The translations under genes were made by a program, and so were the position numbers. Positions 1 to 9,656 of a stretch of DNA of 49,273 nucleotides are shown here, piece by piece. The stretch covers positions 1 through 49,273 of the forward strand of contig JAPHEF010000006.1 of the NCBI GenBank assembly GCA_029259535.1. The letters run 5' to 3'. Position 1 is the stretch's first letter. Each line of letters starts with the position of its first letter. The notes below the pieces were generated by a model, which searched no databases, was not told the origin of the DNA, and saw only the letters and a program-made list of their open reading frames with translations. The DNA is from Alkanophaga liquidiphilum. Its GTDB lineage: Archaea > Halobacteriota > Syntropharchaeia > Alkanophagales > B39-G2.

Positions 1-2768
1 GCTTCTTCCAATGGTACATTTTTTCCTAGCAAATTTTTGGTGAATCCAGCAGGTATTATAATAATCCACTTCCTATCCCACTCCACATAATACCTTCCAA
101 TATCCCTTCCTCTTAAAAGTGGTTTTATAAGTTCTGCACTTTTTGGATCTTCTTCTATCAGTCTTTTTCTTGTTTCCTCATCAATAACAAATGCTTCATT
201 GAAACCAGTAGTAATCCCACGATAAATTTTCACATCTAAATCTTTCAGTGGTTTTCCAACCTTTTCTATCCATTTTTTAATTTCTTCCATTTCCTCATTC
301 ACAAAATTCCAGACATCATCGCTTAAACTTGATTGTTTGACCTTATACCCTCCTTGTTCAATGTTATCCCAGCTTAATGGATGATTATAAAAGATAAGAT
401 TATCTTTTTCAGGTTTTTTCTTCTGGATTACATAGACAAGGGTATCAACAGTTGCTCCAACAAAAACCCTAATGCCATTGAAATCAATAACTTTTTTGAT
501 TATAAAGTTCTCTTTCAAAAACCTTCTAATCTTTTTTCCATATTTTGCTCTCAACCATTTATTTGTTATAATGAACGAGTGATAGCCTTTATCTTTGGAA
601 ACCCAAATACTTCTCAAGATAAAAAACATAGAAAAATCAAAAGTATTGTCAAAAGGTTTGTAAATTCTTGAAAGAATTTCTTTATAATCAATATCTTCAA
701 CAATATGATTTATTCCTTCTTGTCTTACATACGGTGGATTCCCCACTACTACATCAAACCCACCTCTATCCAAAAATACCTCTGGGAACTCAAAAATCCA
801 GTGGAAGGTTTTGATTTTCTTTAAATCTTCAAGTTTTATTTTATGCTCCTCTGCAAACTTCTCATCTAATTTCTGGTTGAATAAATCTGTAATCTCTCTC
901 AAAAGGTCGTTCAGAGGCTTGGCATATTTTGAGTTTAAGGATGCAATGAGAATGGTTATGAGTTTTTCTTTTGTTCTTAAGACCTTCTCAAAATCATTCC
1001 AGTCAATTTTTCTTTTGGCTAATATTTTGTTAAGTTCTTTAACTTCTTTTACGATATTTCCATCAAGATTAAGAGATTTTGCTGTCTTTTCAAGGTAGGG
1101 CTTAAGTTCGGAAATCACTTTTATCTTTTCTGTTATGTATTCTGATTGTTCTTCCTCTATGAATAAATCAAGTTGAAGCTGTCCCTTGGGCTTCTGTTTC
1201 TTAATATCCACATATCCGATGAGAGAATTTCCTTCTCTTAGATTAAAATGAACGTTGGGAAATCTTATGAAAATATCTTTTTCTTTGCCTACCTTAAAAT
1301 GCTTTGCAAGGGTTAAAAACAACCTTGCCTTTGCTATTCTCAAAGCAGACGGTTTTATATCCACTCCGTAAATGTTCTTTGAAAGGATTATGAAAAATTT
1401 AACATACATTCTAAATTCATCCTTATCCTCGATATTGGTAAGATCGACATCCCTAATTTGTCCAAGATTATCCGAAGATTTGATAATAAGTCCTTTTAGT
1501 TTCAGTTCCTTAAACTTGCGCCAGATTTTTTCATAAATCCCTTCCTTAGGTTCTGGAGGGTCATCTGTTCCCGCCAAAACGTCAATTGCTGTTCCTAAGA
1601 AGTGAGCAGAACCAACAGCAGGGTCAAGAATCTTTATCTCTTTTAACTGCTCAAAAAGGCAAAACAGAATATCCTTATCATTGCTCTCAATTATCTGGTC
1701 TATCGTTTCAAAGTTTCTCTTGAATCTTTCATTAACTTTATCAACAAGATAAGGTTCAATGGTGTTTTTGCAGATATAAGAAGTTATCTCCTCTGGTGTG
1801 TAATAAGCTCCTAATTTTTTCCTTTCCATGTATGTGATTAACTTCTCATAGATTGCACCAAGAACGAATTCATCTATGTTTCCTTCTGTCCAGTCCCTAC
1901 TTTCAAATAGATTTAAAAGAGGAACTTCTTGGCTCACCTTCTTTGGTGGGGTATTTATCAAAACATCGGTCATTCCCTCTTTATAGAAGCATTTATCTGG
2001 AATTGATATTGCTTTGCTGTGTTCACCGTTTAAGAAAACAGCAGGTCCTATGACAACTACCTTCCCAACGATTTTATCTTCATAATATTGGCTATCCAGA
2101 TTATCGCTTACTTTTTCAAAGAAATACGAGAGAAACTCGTAATAGTTTTTGAATTCACCAAAAAGTTTTTTCTGTTTAAACTCTTTAAATTTGGTGATGA
2201 AGTAGTTTTTATCGTTGTTGAAAAATCCTCTTTCCTGCAGATACCATAGGGTGAGCATCTGCATCATGAAATTATCAACAAATTCCTCTCTTTTCTCTTC
2301 CTCGGGTATGCCTTTGATGTTTTTAAGCAGATGCTCTCTTGCCTTTTTATAGAGAATATAGAACTCTTCAATTACATCGCTCCTGTCAAATAGTTTGCTG
2401 AGATTTTCTTCTTTTGGTTCACTCAGAGCTTTTTTGAGCTTATTCAAAAATGTTTTGTTGATTTTCTTAAGAGTTTTTATTATGTGTTTGTTCTTTCTGT
2501 AATCTTTGAGGAGCAAATGATTATCATAAAGAATAATGCCGATTCTTGGTGCATATCCACTAACCGGTGGTTTATATCTGGTTTTTAGATATGAAACTTC
2601 GCTCTTATTATCTGCTTCAACAAATAGGAAGCCTTCAAAGATGTTTAGGTCTTCATCGCAAAGTTCGGGAACAATGTAAAGAGTATATTGTTTATCCAAA
2701 ATTTTAACGTCCTTTTGTTTGTATCTTTCGAGCTCTTTTTCTATTATTTTTTTAACATTAGACTTCAT
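1..2768 (-). CDS. N6-adenine DNA methyltransferase (Eco57I/type IIG-like), 3' end cut by window edge
   Basis: The open frame runs from an ATG at 2768 without a stop to position 1, giving more than 920 residues. Near the middle is GAYYTPEEIT, the motif that precedes the SAM-binding core, followed by DPAVGSAHF (motif I). Then comes YGVDIKPSALRIAKARL (motif II area), and NPPYVRQEG, the catalytic motif IV of amino-methyltransferases. Further on, RGITTGFNEAFVID is typical of the region leading into the target-recognition domain of COG1002/Eco57I-like enzymes. The start overlaps the last bases of the upstream helicase gene, so the two are translationally coupled. By family it should methylate adenine in a specific DNA site and mark self DNA. 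The base composition is AT-rich, unlike the GC-rich core of the window, which suggests transfer. PglX and DrmMI are related alternatives. Confidence 0.85.
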   Translation of the reverse strand, partial: MKSNVKKIIEKELERYKQKDVKILDKQYTLYIVPELCDEDLNIFEGFLFVEADNKSEVSYLKTRYKPPVSGYAPRIGIILYDNHLLLKDYRKNKHIIKTLKKINKTFLNKLKKALSEPKEENLSKLFDRSDVIEEFYILYKKAREHLLKNIKGIPEEEKREEFVDNFMMQMLTLWYLQERGFFNNDKNYFITKFKEFKQKKLFGEFKNYYEFLSYFFEKVSDNLDSQYYEDKIVGKVVVIGPAVFLNGEHSKAISIPDKCFYKEGMTDVLINTPPKKVSQEVPLLNLFESRDWTEGNIDEFVLGAIYEKLITYMERKKLGAYYTPEEITSYICKNTIEPYLVDKVNERFKRNFETIDQIIESNDKDILFCLFEQLKEIKILDPAVGSAHFLGTAIDVLAGTDDPPEPKEGIYEKIWRKFKELKLKGLIIKSSDNLGQIRDVDLTNIEDKDEFRMYVKFFIILSKNIYGVDIKPSALRIAKARLFLTLAKHFKVGKEKDIFIRFPNVHFNLREGNSLIGYVDIKKQKPKGQLQLDLFIEEEQSEYITEKIKVISELKPYLEKTAKSLNLDGNIVKEVKELNKILAKRKIDWNDFEKVLRTKEKLITILIASLNSKYAKPLNDLLREITDLFNQKLDEKFAEEHKIKLEDLKKIKTFHWIFEFPEVFLDRGGFDVVVGNPPYVRQEGINHIVEDIDYKEILSRIYKPFDNTFDFSMFFILRSIWVSKDKGYHSFIITNKWLRAKYGKKIRRFLKENFIIKKVIDFNGIRVFVGATVDTLVYVIQKKKPEKDNLIFYNHPLSWDNIEQGGYKVKQSSLSDDVWNFVNEEMEEIKKWIEKVGKPLKDLDVKIYRGITTGFNEAFVIDEETRKRLIEEDPKSAELIKPLLRGRDIGRYYVEWDRKWIIIIPAGFTKNLLGKNVPLEE

Positions 2769-5700
2769 AGTACCACCCCACATGCTTAACCCTGACTTTT
2801 AGAGACTCTATATCTGTAAGTCCTTTCTCTCTGAAAAATTCATATAAGGTTTCAACAACACCCTTGAAATCTTTGATAACTACATTGTCCCTGTTCAGCT
2901 CAATAAGGTTCCTACTCGTAAGTAGCGGCTTTATTTCTCTTGAGTAAAGATAGTATGGTATAGTCTGAAGTGCAGTCATAACAACCTTAAATTTGTTTTC
3001 AATACCTTCTGCCTTTTTTCTTTCCACAAGCAGAGCGTTGTATAGGTTGTAAAGAAATCCTTTTTGCTCCTGTCTGTAACCTTCTTTAAGCTCTTCCACA
3101 ATTATCTCTGTCTTTTCTTTCATTCTCTTTAAATTCTCAATGGCATTTTCAATTCTCTGCGGCGGTTTCTCCCTCCTTTTAATCAAATTGAGGAAGGAAA
3201 GAGGGGTATCTTCGCTTATTTCTCCATCTTTTGATATGGTGAATATCTTTTTCATAATTTTGTATTTCCCACGGTAGAATTCATAGACACTTACAATCTT
3301 ATCCTCACCATCAATAAATGAATAATAGGGTCCATCTTCCATCTTCATAACTTCCTTGAAATCATCTACTGTATAGCCAAGTTCATACTGGATTAGGTTC
3401 AAAAGCTTATATTCATCGAGTTGTTCCTTTGGTATTCCCTCAGGGATAAACTCCTTGAAATCCTCTGAGATTCCATATTGTTCTAAATCTGTCATGGAAA
3501 TCTTTGATATATCTTTGATTTTCTCGCCAAAGGTCTCTATGCTTATTTCTTCATCGGGAGACAGTATTTTTACATCCTTACCCACTACTAGAGTTATATC
3601 TTGAATCTTTTCCTTGAGCTTTCTAAGAACCCCAACTATAACCTCTATTTCATCGGATGGAATATAGTTTATAACATAAACATCTTTTTCATTGCCTATT
3701 CTATTAACTCTTCCGACCCTCTGAACAATAATCATTGGATTCCACGGTAAATCGTAATTTATAACGGCATCCGCATCCTGAAGGTTTACTCCTTCACTTA
3801 AGGCATCAGTTGATATTAGAATCTCAATTTCTCCGAATTTTCTTACCTCTTCAAACCCATTATTTGCTTGAGGAGCAAAACGCTTTATGTAGTTTATCTT
3901 TGCTGGTGTTTCTGTATCTCCTGTTACGAGTGCTATTTTGATTCTATCCTTTTCATCCTTCAGCCATGTATGTAAGTCAATCTCCTTTTTTATCCATTCA
4001 TAGAGATTATGATAGAGATAGTAGGCGGTATCTCTATATTGTGTGAAAATTAAAATTTTCTTTCGATTTAGCGAAACAATATTTTGATTCTTTAATTCTT
4101 CTGAAATGAAGGAAGGATTTCCAATTATCTGCTTCAGCGATTCAAGTTTTGGATCTTGTGAATACACATATATTGGAAGGTCAACAATATCCTCCTTTTT
4201 TCTTGGAATTCTACCGAGTGTTTTAAATTCCCCGTTTTCTCTTTCTTTCAATTTATCAAGTTCAGAAAATATACTATCCATAAACCTCAGATCATTCTCT
4301 AAATTCTCAAGAACCTTCTTTAGTCCGAGTTTTAGCAGCTCAATATCTGAATACTGTTTCCCTTCTTCTTTTAACTCTTCTGCATATTCAAAGAGAATTT
4401 TCACTACTCTATCAAACCAGGTTTCTTCATCCTCTTCCTCTATATTGTATTCTTCCTTAATTTCCTCAAGTTCTTTCTCTATTTTCGCTTTCTCAACTGC
4501 ACTTGTGATTAGGTTTTTAAGAAAGTCTTCATTCAAGATTTTATCCATTTCTGCCTTGAATATTTCATAAAAGATTTTCTCTTTCTCATATATTCTCCTA
4601 AGAGTTGTTTCAAATGGATATATCCCGCTTTCAAGCCTTTTACCGAGCAAAAGTTTAAACAAATCAGCTACATCTATTATATTTTTTACAGGTTCTTCCT
4701 CATCAATACTCTCCTCTTCAAAAACAACAAATCTTGTGCCGTAAAGTTTCGTATATTCAAATAGAATTCTGTTAATGTTGTTGCTTATTGCTTTTATGAG
4801 AGATTTATATTCTTTTGTGTGAAATGGAGAATAATCAAGGCTGTATGGCTTGGGGTCTTTGAAAATGAGAGGTTTGCCATTAACTTTAATATCCTTAAAC
4901 TGTTCCATAATGTATTTTCTTGTTCTAAGAACCATTATCTCGTCAAGTATTTTTTGTTTAATCTCCGTTGCAACCTTCTTTAGGTCTTTCCTAACCTTAT
5001 CATCATCTCTTTTTTGCAACTCTCTCTTTAAGTCCCTGTATTTTTTTATCAACTCAGTTATTGGAACGCCCTTGATTCTGAAGGGTGCAAAACGATCATC
5101 TACAAAGAGCCTTATGAGATTGAAAATATCATTAATTGAATTATTAAGGGGAGTTGCAGTAAGAAAGATAAACTTATTCTCGAAGCCATCCTCTTTTTTC
5201 TGAAGTTTTCTTACAGCTTTCCATCTATTAGTGTTTCTATTCCGATACTTATGTGCTTCATCTATCACAAATAAGTCATATTCTTCTGCTATCTTTTTTA
5301 ATTCCGGATGAACAAAACCTTTCTTTTCGTCTACTTTATAATTCTGAAAAATACCCAGGGAAAGAAATGAGATTTTACCGAGAAATTTATCCCCAAAAGT
5401 ATCATATATTTCGTAAACTTTGTGATTATTAAAATCTTTTACAAGCTTCTTAACATTCCCACTCAAAAAATATTCAGAAGTGATCAGCAATTCTTCCCAT
5501 TGAGGTATTATTGATGGTGGAAGAATAAGCATCACGGAAGGGGTTTTACCATTGGGTAACCATGTCGGGTGTTTTCCATTCAAGAACTCTTCTATTACTG
5601 CAGAAGCCATGAAACTTTTCCCAAGTCCTACGGAATCAGCTAAGATGACTCCATTGTAAAAATTGGTCTTGTCGGTAGCGTTTACCACCCCCACAAGCTG

Positions 5701-6459
5701 GAATTCCATGAGGATATCTCTTTTGAGGAGATTCAGCACCCTCCCCTCGAACCATTTATACACCAGATATTTGAAAAGGGTCTGAGGATCTATCAGACTA
5801 CCGATCTTAGGATAAGGGCTTTCGGGAAGTACTCCGGATATATCAATAACCTTCAACAGATCCTCCCTAAACTCTACTGCCTCATTCCATAGTTCATCAA
5901 ACCATTGATTCAAATAGAGAACTTCTTCACGAGAGGTAAGCAATACATTGAGTTCCTTGTTTTTGGTAAGTCCTTCTGCCGTAAAATTAGAAGAACCGAC
6001 AACTGCTAATCCCGGAGAGCCGTACTTCTCCTCAGGTTTTGTTAGAAATAAATAAAGTTTTGCATGCAATCTTGATTTATCAAAGAGTTTCACATCTATT
6101 ATGTTATTGGCAACAAAATCCCTCAAAGCCTCTAATTGTTTTATTTGTTCCTCTGTAAGTTTAATTTTTTGCAAATCTTCTATCATCCTTTGCTTAAATA
6201 GCTCTCTTAGATTATATCCTGCTACTAATTCCTCTTTTGTAGGATATGTAGTTTCATTGCCCATCACAATTTTTAAGAACGGAGTGTTAGGAATATTATA
6301 TGGAAAATCATCTTTAACTAATGAGAAACCGCTCAGAAAGAAATATCCTATAGCAAACCTTGCTTCCTTTGACTTTTTGAGTTGGTCTTTTATGACTTGT
6401 ATTAACTCCCTCCCAGGGCTGTTGTCTATTATGTTTGGAGCTATTTCATTATTCTTCAT
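2758..6459 (-). CDS. Phospholipase D-like domain fused to SNF2-type helicase (1233 aa), defence-type
   Basis: Residues about 1-230 form a phospholipase D-like module with HAKLYLF and GSSNFTAEGL, the HxK half-site of PLD nucleases. A superfamily 2 helicase follows. It has Walker A ADSVGLGKS near residue 275, the DEAH box in FVIDEAHKYRN, motif III FLTATPLNNS, and a C-terminal lobe with ILIFTQYRDT, ISTDALSEGVNLQ and QRVGRVNRIG. A charged, coiled-coil-prone stretch separates the two lobes. GAGGTG lies about 8 bases before the ATG. The methyltransferase gene starts inside the last codons of this one. Known PLD-SNF2 proteins next to adenine methylases belong to restriction-like or DISARM-like defence systems. 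Here the helicase would move along DNA and the PLD part may cut it. The PLD activity is inferred, since only one HxK copy is evident. Confidence 0.85.
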   Translation of the reverse strand: MKNNEIAPNIIDNSPGRELIQVIKDQLKKSKEARFAIGYFFLSGFSLVKDDFPYNIPNTPFLKIVMGNETTYPTKEELVAGYNLRELFKQRMIEDLQKIKLTEEQIKQLEALRDFVANNIIDVKLFDKSRLHAKLYLFLTKPEEKYGSPGLAVVGSSNFTAEGLTKNKELNVLLTSREEVLYLNQWFDELWNEAVEFREDLLKVIDISGVLPESPYPKIGSLIDPQTLFKYLVYKWFEGRVLNLLKRDILMEFQLVGVVNATDKTNFYNGVILADSVGLGKSFMASAVIEEFLNGKHPTWLPNGKTPSVMLILPPSIIPQWEELLITSEYFLSGNVKKLVKDFNNHKVYEIYDTFGDKFLGKISFLSLGIFQNYKVDEKKGFVHPELKKIAEEYDLFVIDEAHKYRNRNTNRWKAVRKLQKKEDGFENKFIFLTATPLNNSINDIFNLIRLFVDDRFAPFRIKGVPITELIKKYRDLKRELQKRDDDKVRKDLKKVATEIKQKILDEIMVLRTRKYIMEQFKDIKVNGKPLIFKDPKPYSLDYSPFHTKEYKSLIKAISNNINRILFEYTKLYGTRFVVFEEESIDEEEPVKNIIDVADLFKLLLGKRLESGIYPFETTLRRIYEKEKIFYEIFKAEMDKILNEDFLKNLITSAVEKAKIEKELEEIKEEYNIEEEDEETWFDRVVKILFEYAEELKEEGKQYSDIELLKLGLKKVLENLENDLRFMDSIFSELDKLKERENGEFKTLGRIPRKKEDIVDLPIYVYSQDPKLESLKQIIGNPSFISEELKNQNIVSLNRKKILIFTQYRDTAYYLYHNLYEWIKKEIDLHTWLKDEKDRIKIALVTGDTETPAKINYIKRFAPQANNGFEEVRKFGEIEILISTDALSEGVNLQDADAVINYDLPWNPMIIVQRVGRVNRIGNEKDVYVINYIPSDEIEVIVGVLRKLKEKIQDITLVVGKDVKILSPDEEISIETFGEKIKDISKISMTDLEQYGISEDFKEFIPEGIPKEQLDEYKLLNLIQYELGYTVDDFKEVMKMEDGPYYSFIDGEDKIVSVYEFYRGKYKIMKKIFTISKDGEISEDTPLSFLNLIKRREKPPQRIENAIENLKRMKEKTEIIVEELKEGYRQEQKGFLYNLYNALLVERKKAEGIENKFKVVMTALQTIPYYLYSREIKPLLTSRNLIELNRDNVVIKDFKGVVETLYEFFREKGLTDIESLKVRVKHVGWYYEV

Positions 6460-6631
6460 AATTTACACCTCTTAAGAGCGGGGTTTGGGATTTTGGACAA
6501 CGACTGTTATACGATATTTGGATTTACATTTATTATTTTTTGTTAGTGTGCTGGTTAGACATAATTTCAGCCTTGGTTGCAGCGTTGCTTGTCTTGCATT
6601 ATCTGCATGCGCATTCTGCACGTTAATTTCA
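6460..6631. other. Intergenic spacer between defence genes and core block
   Basis: About 170 bases between the helicase start and the metG stop. The composition changes here from AT-rich to GC-rich. I see no gene or clear RNA. It marks the boundary between the probably acquired left-edge genes and the core genes. Confidence 0.5.
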
Positions 6632-8293
6632 TTATCTTGGAAGCTTGCTTTCAAGCGTCGCCACAACGTCGTCGCCGACTTTTGGGAAGAGGATTTTCGG
6701 CTTTTTGAGCTTCTGTCCTATCTTTATTTCGACGAGCGCCTCATCAAGCGGCGCAGCATGCACGTCGCCTTCCATGCCGAGGAACTCCCAGACTTTCTCC
6801 ATTTTACTCGGCATTACAGGCTCTAAGAAAATGGCAGTTGCCTTTATGATTTGAAGAACACTTCTCACGACGCTCTTGCCCTTTCGCACGTCTTCATCAC
6901 CGCTTTTTACCAAATGCCACGGCTCGCTCTGCTGGAAGATAGTGTTTCCGAGACCTGCGAGATTCATCGCTGAGTCCACAAGCTTCTTGAACTCATACTC
7001 TTCCAAAGCTTCTAAAATCGCCTCCTTTGTGTTCTTTATCGCTGTAAAAACGTCTTCTGAAATTTCACCGTCAGGAACCGCTCCGAAGTTCCTATAAGCG
7101 AACGAAATAACCCTGTGTATTAAATTCCCAAGGATTGCCGCAAGCTCATTATTCACACGTTCTTGGAAAACGCGCCATGAAAAATCCAATTCTTTGGTAT
7201 GGGAGGTGTATGCTACGAGATAATAGCGGAGCGTGTCCGCATCGAACTTCTCTAAGAATTCTTTCGTCCAAACGACGTTACCTCTCGTCTTTGATAGTGG
7301 CTTGCCATTAATCGTGACCATGCCGGAGGCAACGACGGCATCCGGCGTTGAATACCCGGCGCCTTTCAACATCGCTGGCCAGAAAATGCAGTGGTGGTAT
7401 ATAATGTCGGCGCCTATGAAATGGATGATAGCACCGTCACCCTTCCAGAAAGCTCGCCAGTCGAGATTTCGCATTGCTGAAAGCTCCTCAGTGAATGAGA
7501 TGTAGCCGATCGGGGCGTCAACCCAGACGTAAACGACGAGGTCGTCACGCCCCGGAAACTTCACGCCCCAATCTAAATTTCGGGTGATGCACCAGTCCCT
7601 AAGCTCCCGCTTGACCCATTCTCGTGCGTAATTTCTGGCGTTGTCCGTGCCGTCGAGCGTTTCCAAAAATCCCATGAGGAAATCCTTGAACGCTGAGAGT
7701 TTGAAGAAGAAGTGCTCTTGCTCTCTGAACTCCGCCTTCGAGCCGCAGACTTTGCAGACTGGCTCTTTTATCTCGCCGGGCTCGAGATGACGTCCACAGC
7801 CTTGGTCGCACTCGTCACCACGAGCGGCAGCGCCGCAATACGGGCAAACGCCCTCAACATATCTATCGGGAAGAAATCTGTCGCAACGAGAGCAGAACGC
7901 CAACTTTATACTCCTCGGGTAAACGTAGCCGTTTTTTATCAAAGCTTTAACAATCTCCTGCGTCCTTTTGTGGTTGGTTTCTGCGTCGGTGCTGCCGTAG
8001 TGGTCGAAGCTTATGTCAAGCTGCTCGAAGATTTCTTTGAAGTGCTTGTGGTATTCTTCGACAAGTCTCTTCGGCGAAACGCCACGAGCCTCCGCACTTA
8101 ACACAATGGGCGTGCCATGAGTGTCAGAGCCGCATATGAAGGTTACGTCGTGCCCAAGCTTCCTGAGCACCCGCACGTAAACGTCCGCAGGCACGTAGGT
8201 GCGAAGATGTCCGATGTGACACTCACCGTTTACGTAGGGCAGCCCGCATGTCACCAGCATCGGACGCTCAGGTGTTCTGATGTTCGGTTTCAT
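6632..8293 (-). CDS. metG: Methionyl-tRNA synthetase, catalytic subunit
   Basis: Charges tRNA-Met with methionine in the cytoplasm. The class I signature HIGH appears as GECHIGHLRT at residues 26-29. The KMSKS-like motif is KPLSKTRG in the second half of the Rossmann fold. Between them is a zinc knuckle region with CSRCDRF, CPYCG, CDQGCG and CKVCG, the double-knuckle form seen in archaeal enzymes. The protein has 553 residues and ends soon after the anticodon-binding helical domain. The C-terminal EMAP/Trbp-like dimerisation domain is absent; in many archaea it is a separate gene, and it is not in this window. GAGGGACT precedes the ATG by 4-5 bases. A possible 60-codon ORF lies 30 bases upstream on the same strand and may be cotranscribed. 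Confidence 0.96.
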   Translation of the reverse strand: MKPNIRTPERPMLVTCGLPYVNGECHIGHLRTYVPADVYVRVLRKLGHDVTFICGSDTHGTPIVLSAEARGVSPKRLVEEYHKHFKEIFEQLDISFDHYGSTDAETNHKRTQEIVKALIKNGYVYPRSIKLAFCSRCDRFLPDRYVEGVCPYCGAAARGDECDQGCGRHLEPGEIKEPVCKVCGSKAEFREQEHFFFKLSAFKDFLMGFLETLDGTDNARNYAREWVKRELRDWCITRNLDWGVKFPGRDDLVVYVWVDAPIGYISFTEELSAMRNLDWRAFWKGDGAIIHFIGADIIYHHCIFWPAMLKGAGYSTPDAVVASGMVTINGKPLSKTRGNVVWTKEFLEKFDADTLRYYLVAYTSHTKELDFSWRVFQERVNNELAAILGNLIHRVISFAYRNFGAVPDGEISEDVFTAIKNTKEAILEALEEYEFKKLVDSAMNLAGLGNTIFQQSEPWHLVKSGDEDVRKGKSVVRSVLQIIKATAIFLEPVMPSKMEKVWEFLGMEGDVHAAPLDEALVEIKIGQKLKKPKILFPKVGDDVVATLESKLPR

Positions 8294-8322
8294 GCCAGTC
8301 CCTCGTAGCGTATTTGCGCTTC

Positions 8323-8505
8323 TTATTTAAAAGCGTCAATGTCGCAGCGGCGTAGAACCCTCCAAAGTCCCAGTGTGTCAAAATTGGCTTCTGCTCCAAA
8401 GCCGACGCAGAGTGCCCTTAAGTCTCCGCCCCTCTTTTCAAAAATCAGGGACTTCTCTACGTCGAGAACCAGCATTCCCCCCTCACGCCCAGCGAAAATC
8501 GTCAT
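8323..8505 (-). CDS. Small hypothetical protein upstream of metG
   Basis: A 60-codon ORF with codon use like its neighbours, ending 30 bases before the metG start. I do not recognise the family. The likely start is either the ATG at 8505 or an internal ATG near 8475, which has GAGGGGGGA just before it; the latter would leave about 50 residues starting MLVLDVEKSLIF. There is no membrane segment or metal motif. The case for a real gene rests on composition and operon-like spacing only, and it could be a shadow. Confidence 0.35.
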   Translation of the reverse strand: MTIFAGREGGMLVLDVEKSLIFEKRGGDLRALCVGFGAEANFDTLGLWRVLRRCDIDAFK

Positions 8506-8710
8506 TTATCCGCGGCTCCAAACTCCCCCCTTTTAAATTAGTAAGGGGAAAGCTTCAGCTCGTCAGGACCTATCAATTGCCTCTTTGTTGCTTTCTCCTT
8601 GATAACATTCTACCTGTTTAACGAAGTGATAACCGAACAAGCGATCCGACGATGAGCTAAAAACACGCTCGCCCCGCAAGGCAAACAAGAGCGGCAAACA
8701 AAACAAATGG

Positions 8711-9181
8711 CTAATTCGCATCATCGGGTTTAGCTTTACACTTATGCTCGCCGGTCTTGACGTAATGCTCGAAGTGTTCGAGCCATTCTGGGTTTTGCTG
8801 TGGAGCATTCTGGACGAACTCTACGAACTTCGTGAGACGCTCCAATGTTTCCGGATGGACGTTATGCTCGATTCGGCAAGCATCCCGCTCTGCAATCTCG
8901 CACTCGACGCCGAGAATCCTTAAAAAGTTCGCAATAGTCTCATGCTTCTTCTGAACAGCTCTCGCAATCCTTTCGCCTTCAGCAGTGAGCGTGAAGCCCC
9001 GGTACTTTTCGTGGACGAGAAGCCCTTTCTCGCTCAACTTCTTCACCATCTCGGTCACCGTCGGCGGGCGGACGTTCAGACGCTCTGCAATCTCGATAAT
9101 CCTCGCATACCCTTTTTTGCTTATCAGGTCATAGATTGCCTCGAGGTAGTCCTCAGCCCGTTCGGTTGCTTTCTCTTCCAT
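8711..9181 (-). CDS. DtxR-family metal-dependent repressor (first copy)
   Basis: A manganese or iron-sensing repressor. The frame extends up to 9232, but the ATG at 9181 (MEEKATERAEDYLEAIYDL) matches where the family starts. The winged helix is at residues about 5-65 (YARIIEIAERLNVRPPTVTEMVKKL), followed by the dimerisation and metal-binding helices with HETIANFLRILGV, CRIEHNVHPET and ERL. The metal ligands E, C/H and H of the MntR/DtxR core (CEIAERDACRIEH) are visible. The tail HKCKAKPDDAN lacks an SH3-like third domain, so this is the short MntR/TroR-like form. It lies directly after the feo genes on the same strand and probably controls them. The extended frame overlaps the preceding membrane-protein gene, which makes the later ATG the better start. 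Confidence 0.9.
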   Translation of the reverse strand: MEEKATERAEDYLEAIYDLISKKGYARIIEIAERLNVRPPTVTEMVKKLSEKGLLVHEKYRGFTLTAEGERIARAVQKKHETIANFLRILGVECEIAERDACRIEHNVHPETLERLTKFVEFVQNAPQQNPEWLEHFEHYVKTGEHKCKAKPDDAN

Positions 9182-9205
9182 TTTATTTAGTTTGTTATCA
9201 ATTTG

Positions 9206-9224
9206 CTTAAGAGTTGCTCTTAGG
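9206..9224. promoter_or_regulatory. Inverted repeat upstream of dtxR, candidate metal-repressor operator
   Basis: CTTAAGAG, a 3-base spacer, then CTCTTAGG: an imperfect dyad (7 of 8 positions pair) 25-43 bases upstream of the first dtxR ATG, inside the 3' end of the preceding gene. The TTAGG half-site recurs upstream of feoA and of the second dtxR. The operator role is inferred. Confidence 0.4.
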
Positions 9225-9644
9225 GGTGACACCGCCCAAAGCCCCCCGCCGCAGATGCGGAAGAATGGCGACTGCGACGAGCGAAAGCCAGACCTCCGGT
9301 CTAATTTCGGCGAGCAACGAGAACTCTTCTAACTCACCAAGCGCATACATGAGAGCGTCGGCGCCGGCAATGAGGATGTAGAGAAGCCCGAAGACCAGAG
9401 CGAGCGCAACACCGACGATGACAAACGAGATGCCAACCTCCTGCCCATCGAAAAGCTCCTTGGCGCCTAAGAAGAAAGTCGCTGCGATGACGAGCAAGCA
9501 GAGACCGCCGAAGACGTCCGCTGGCATTCTTTCTGAAAAACCTGCGACGTTCGCCACTTCGAGCATGCCGAGCGTTGCGTAGAGCGTCCCAAGGACAGCG
9601 GCGTAAACCCCCATGCCGATTGGATTTCCAATCTGCATTCTCAC
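9207..9644 (-). CDS. Small integral membrane protein in the feo operon
   Basis: About 145 residues with four hydrophobic segments: near residues 10-30, 43-62, 71-95 and a weaker one near 118-133. I do not recognise the family. It follows the FeoB permease gene by 12 bases, with GGAGGGGG between them. The start is either the GTG at 9644 or the ATG two codons later; the spacing to the ribosome site slightly favours the GTG. Its place between the FeoB permease and a DtxR gene argues for a role in iron uptake, for example as an accessory subunit of FeoB. That is inference from context. No FeoC-like winged helix is present. Confidence 0.7.
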   Translation of the reverse strand: MRMQIGNPIGMGVYAAVLGTLYATLGMLEVANVAGFSERMPADVFGGLCLLVIAATFFLGAKELFDGQEVGISFVIVGVALALVFGLLYILIAGADALMYALGELEEFSLLAEIRPEVWLSLVAVAILPHLRRGALGGVTPKSNS

Positions 9645-9656
9645 AACTACCCCCTC

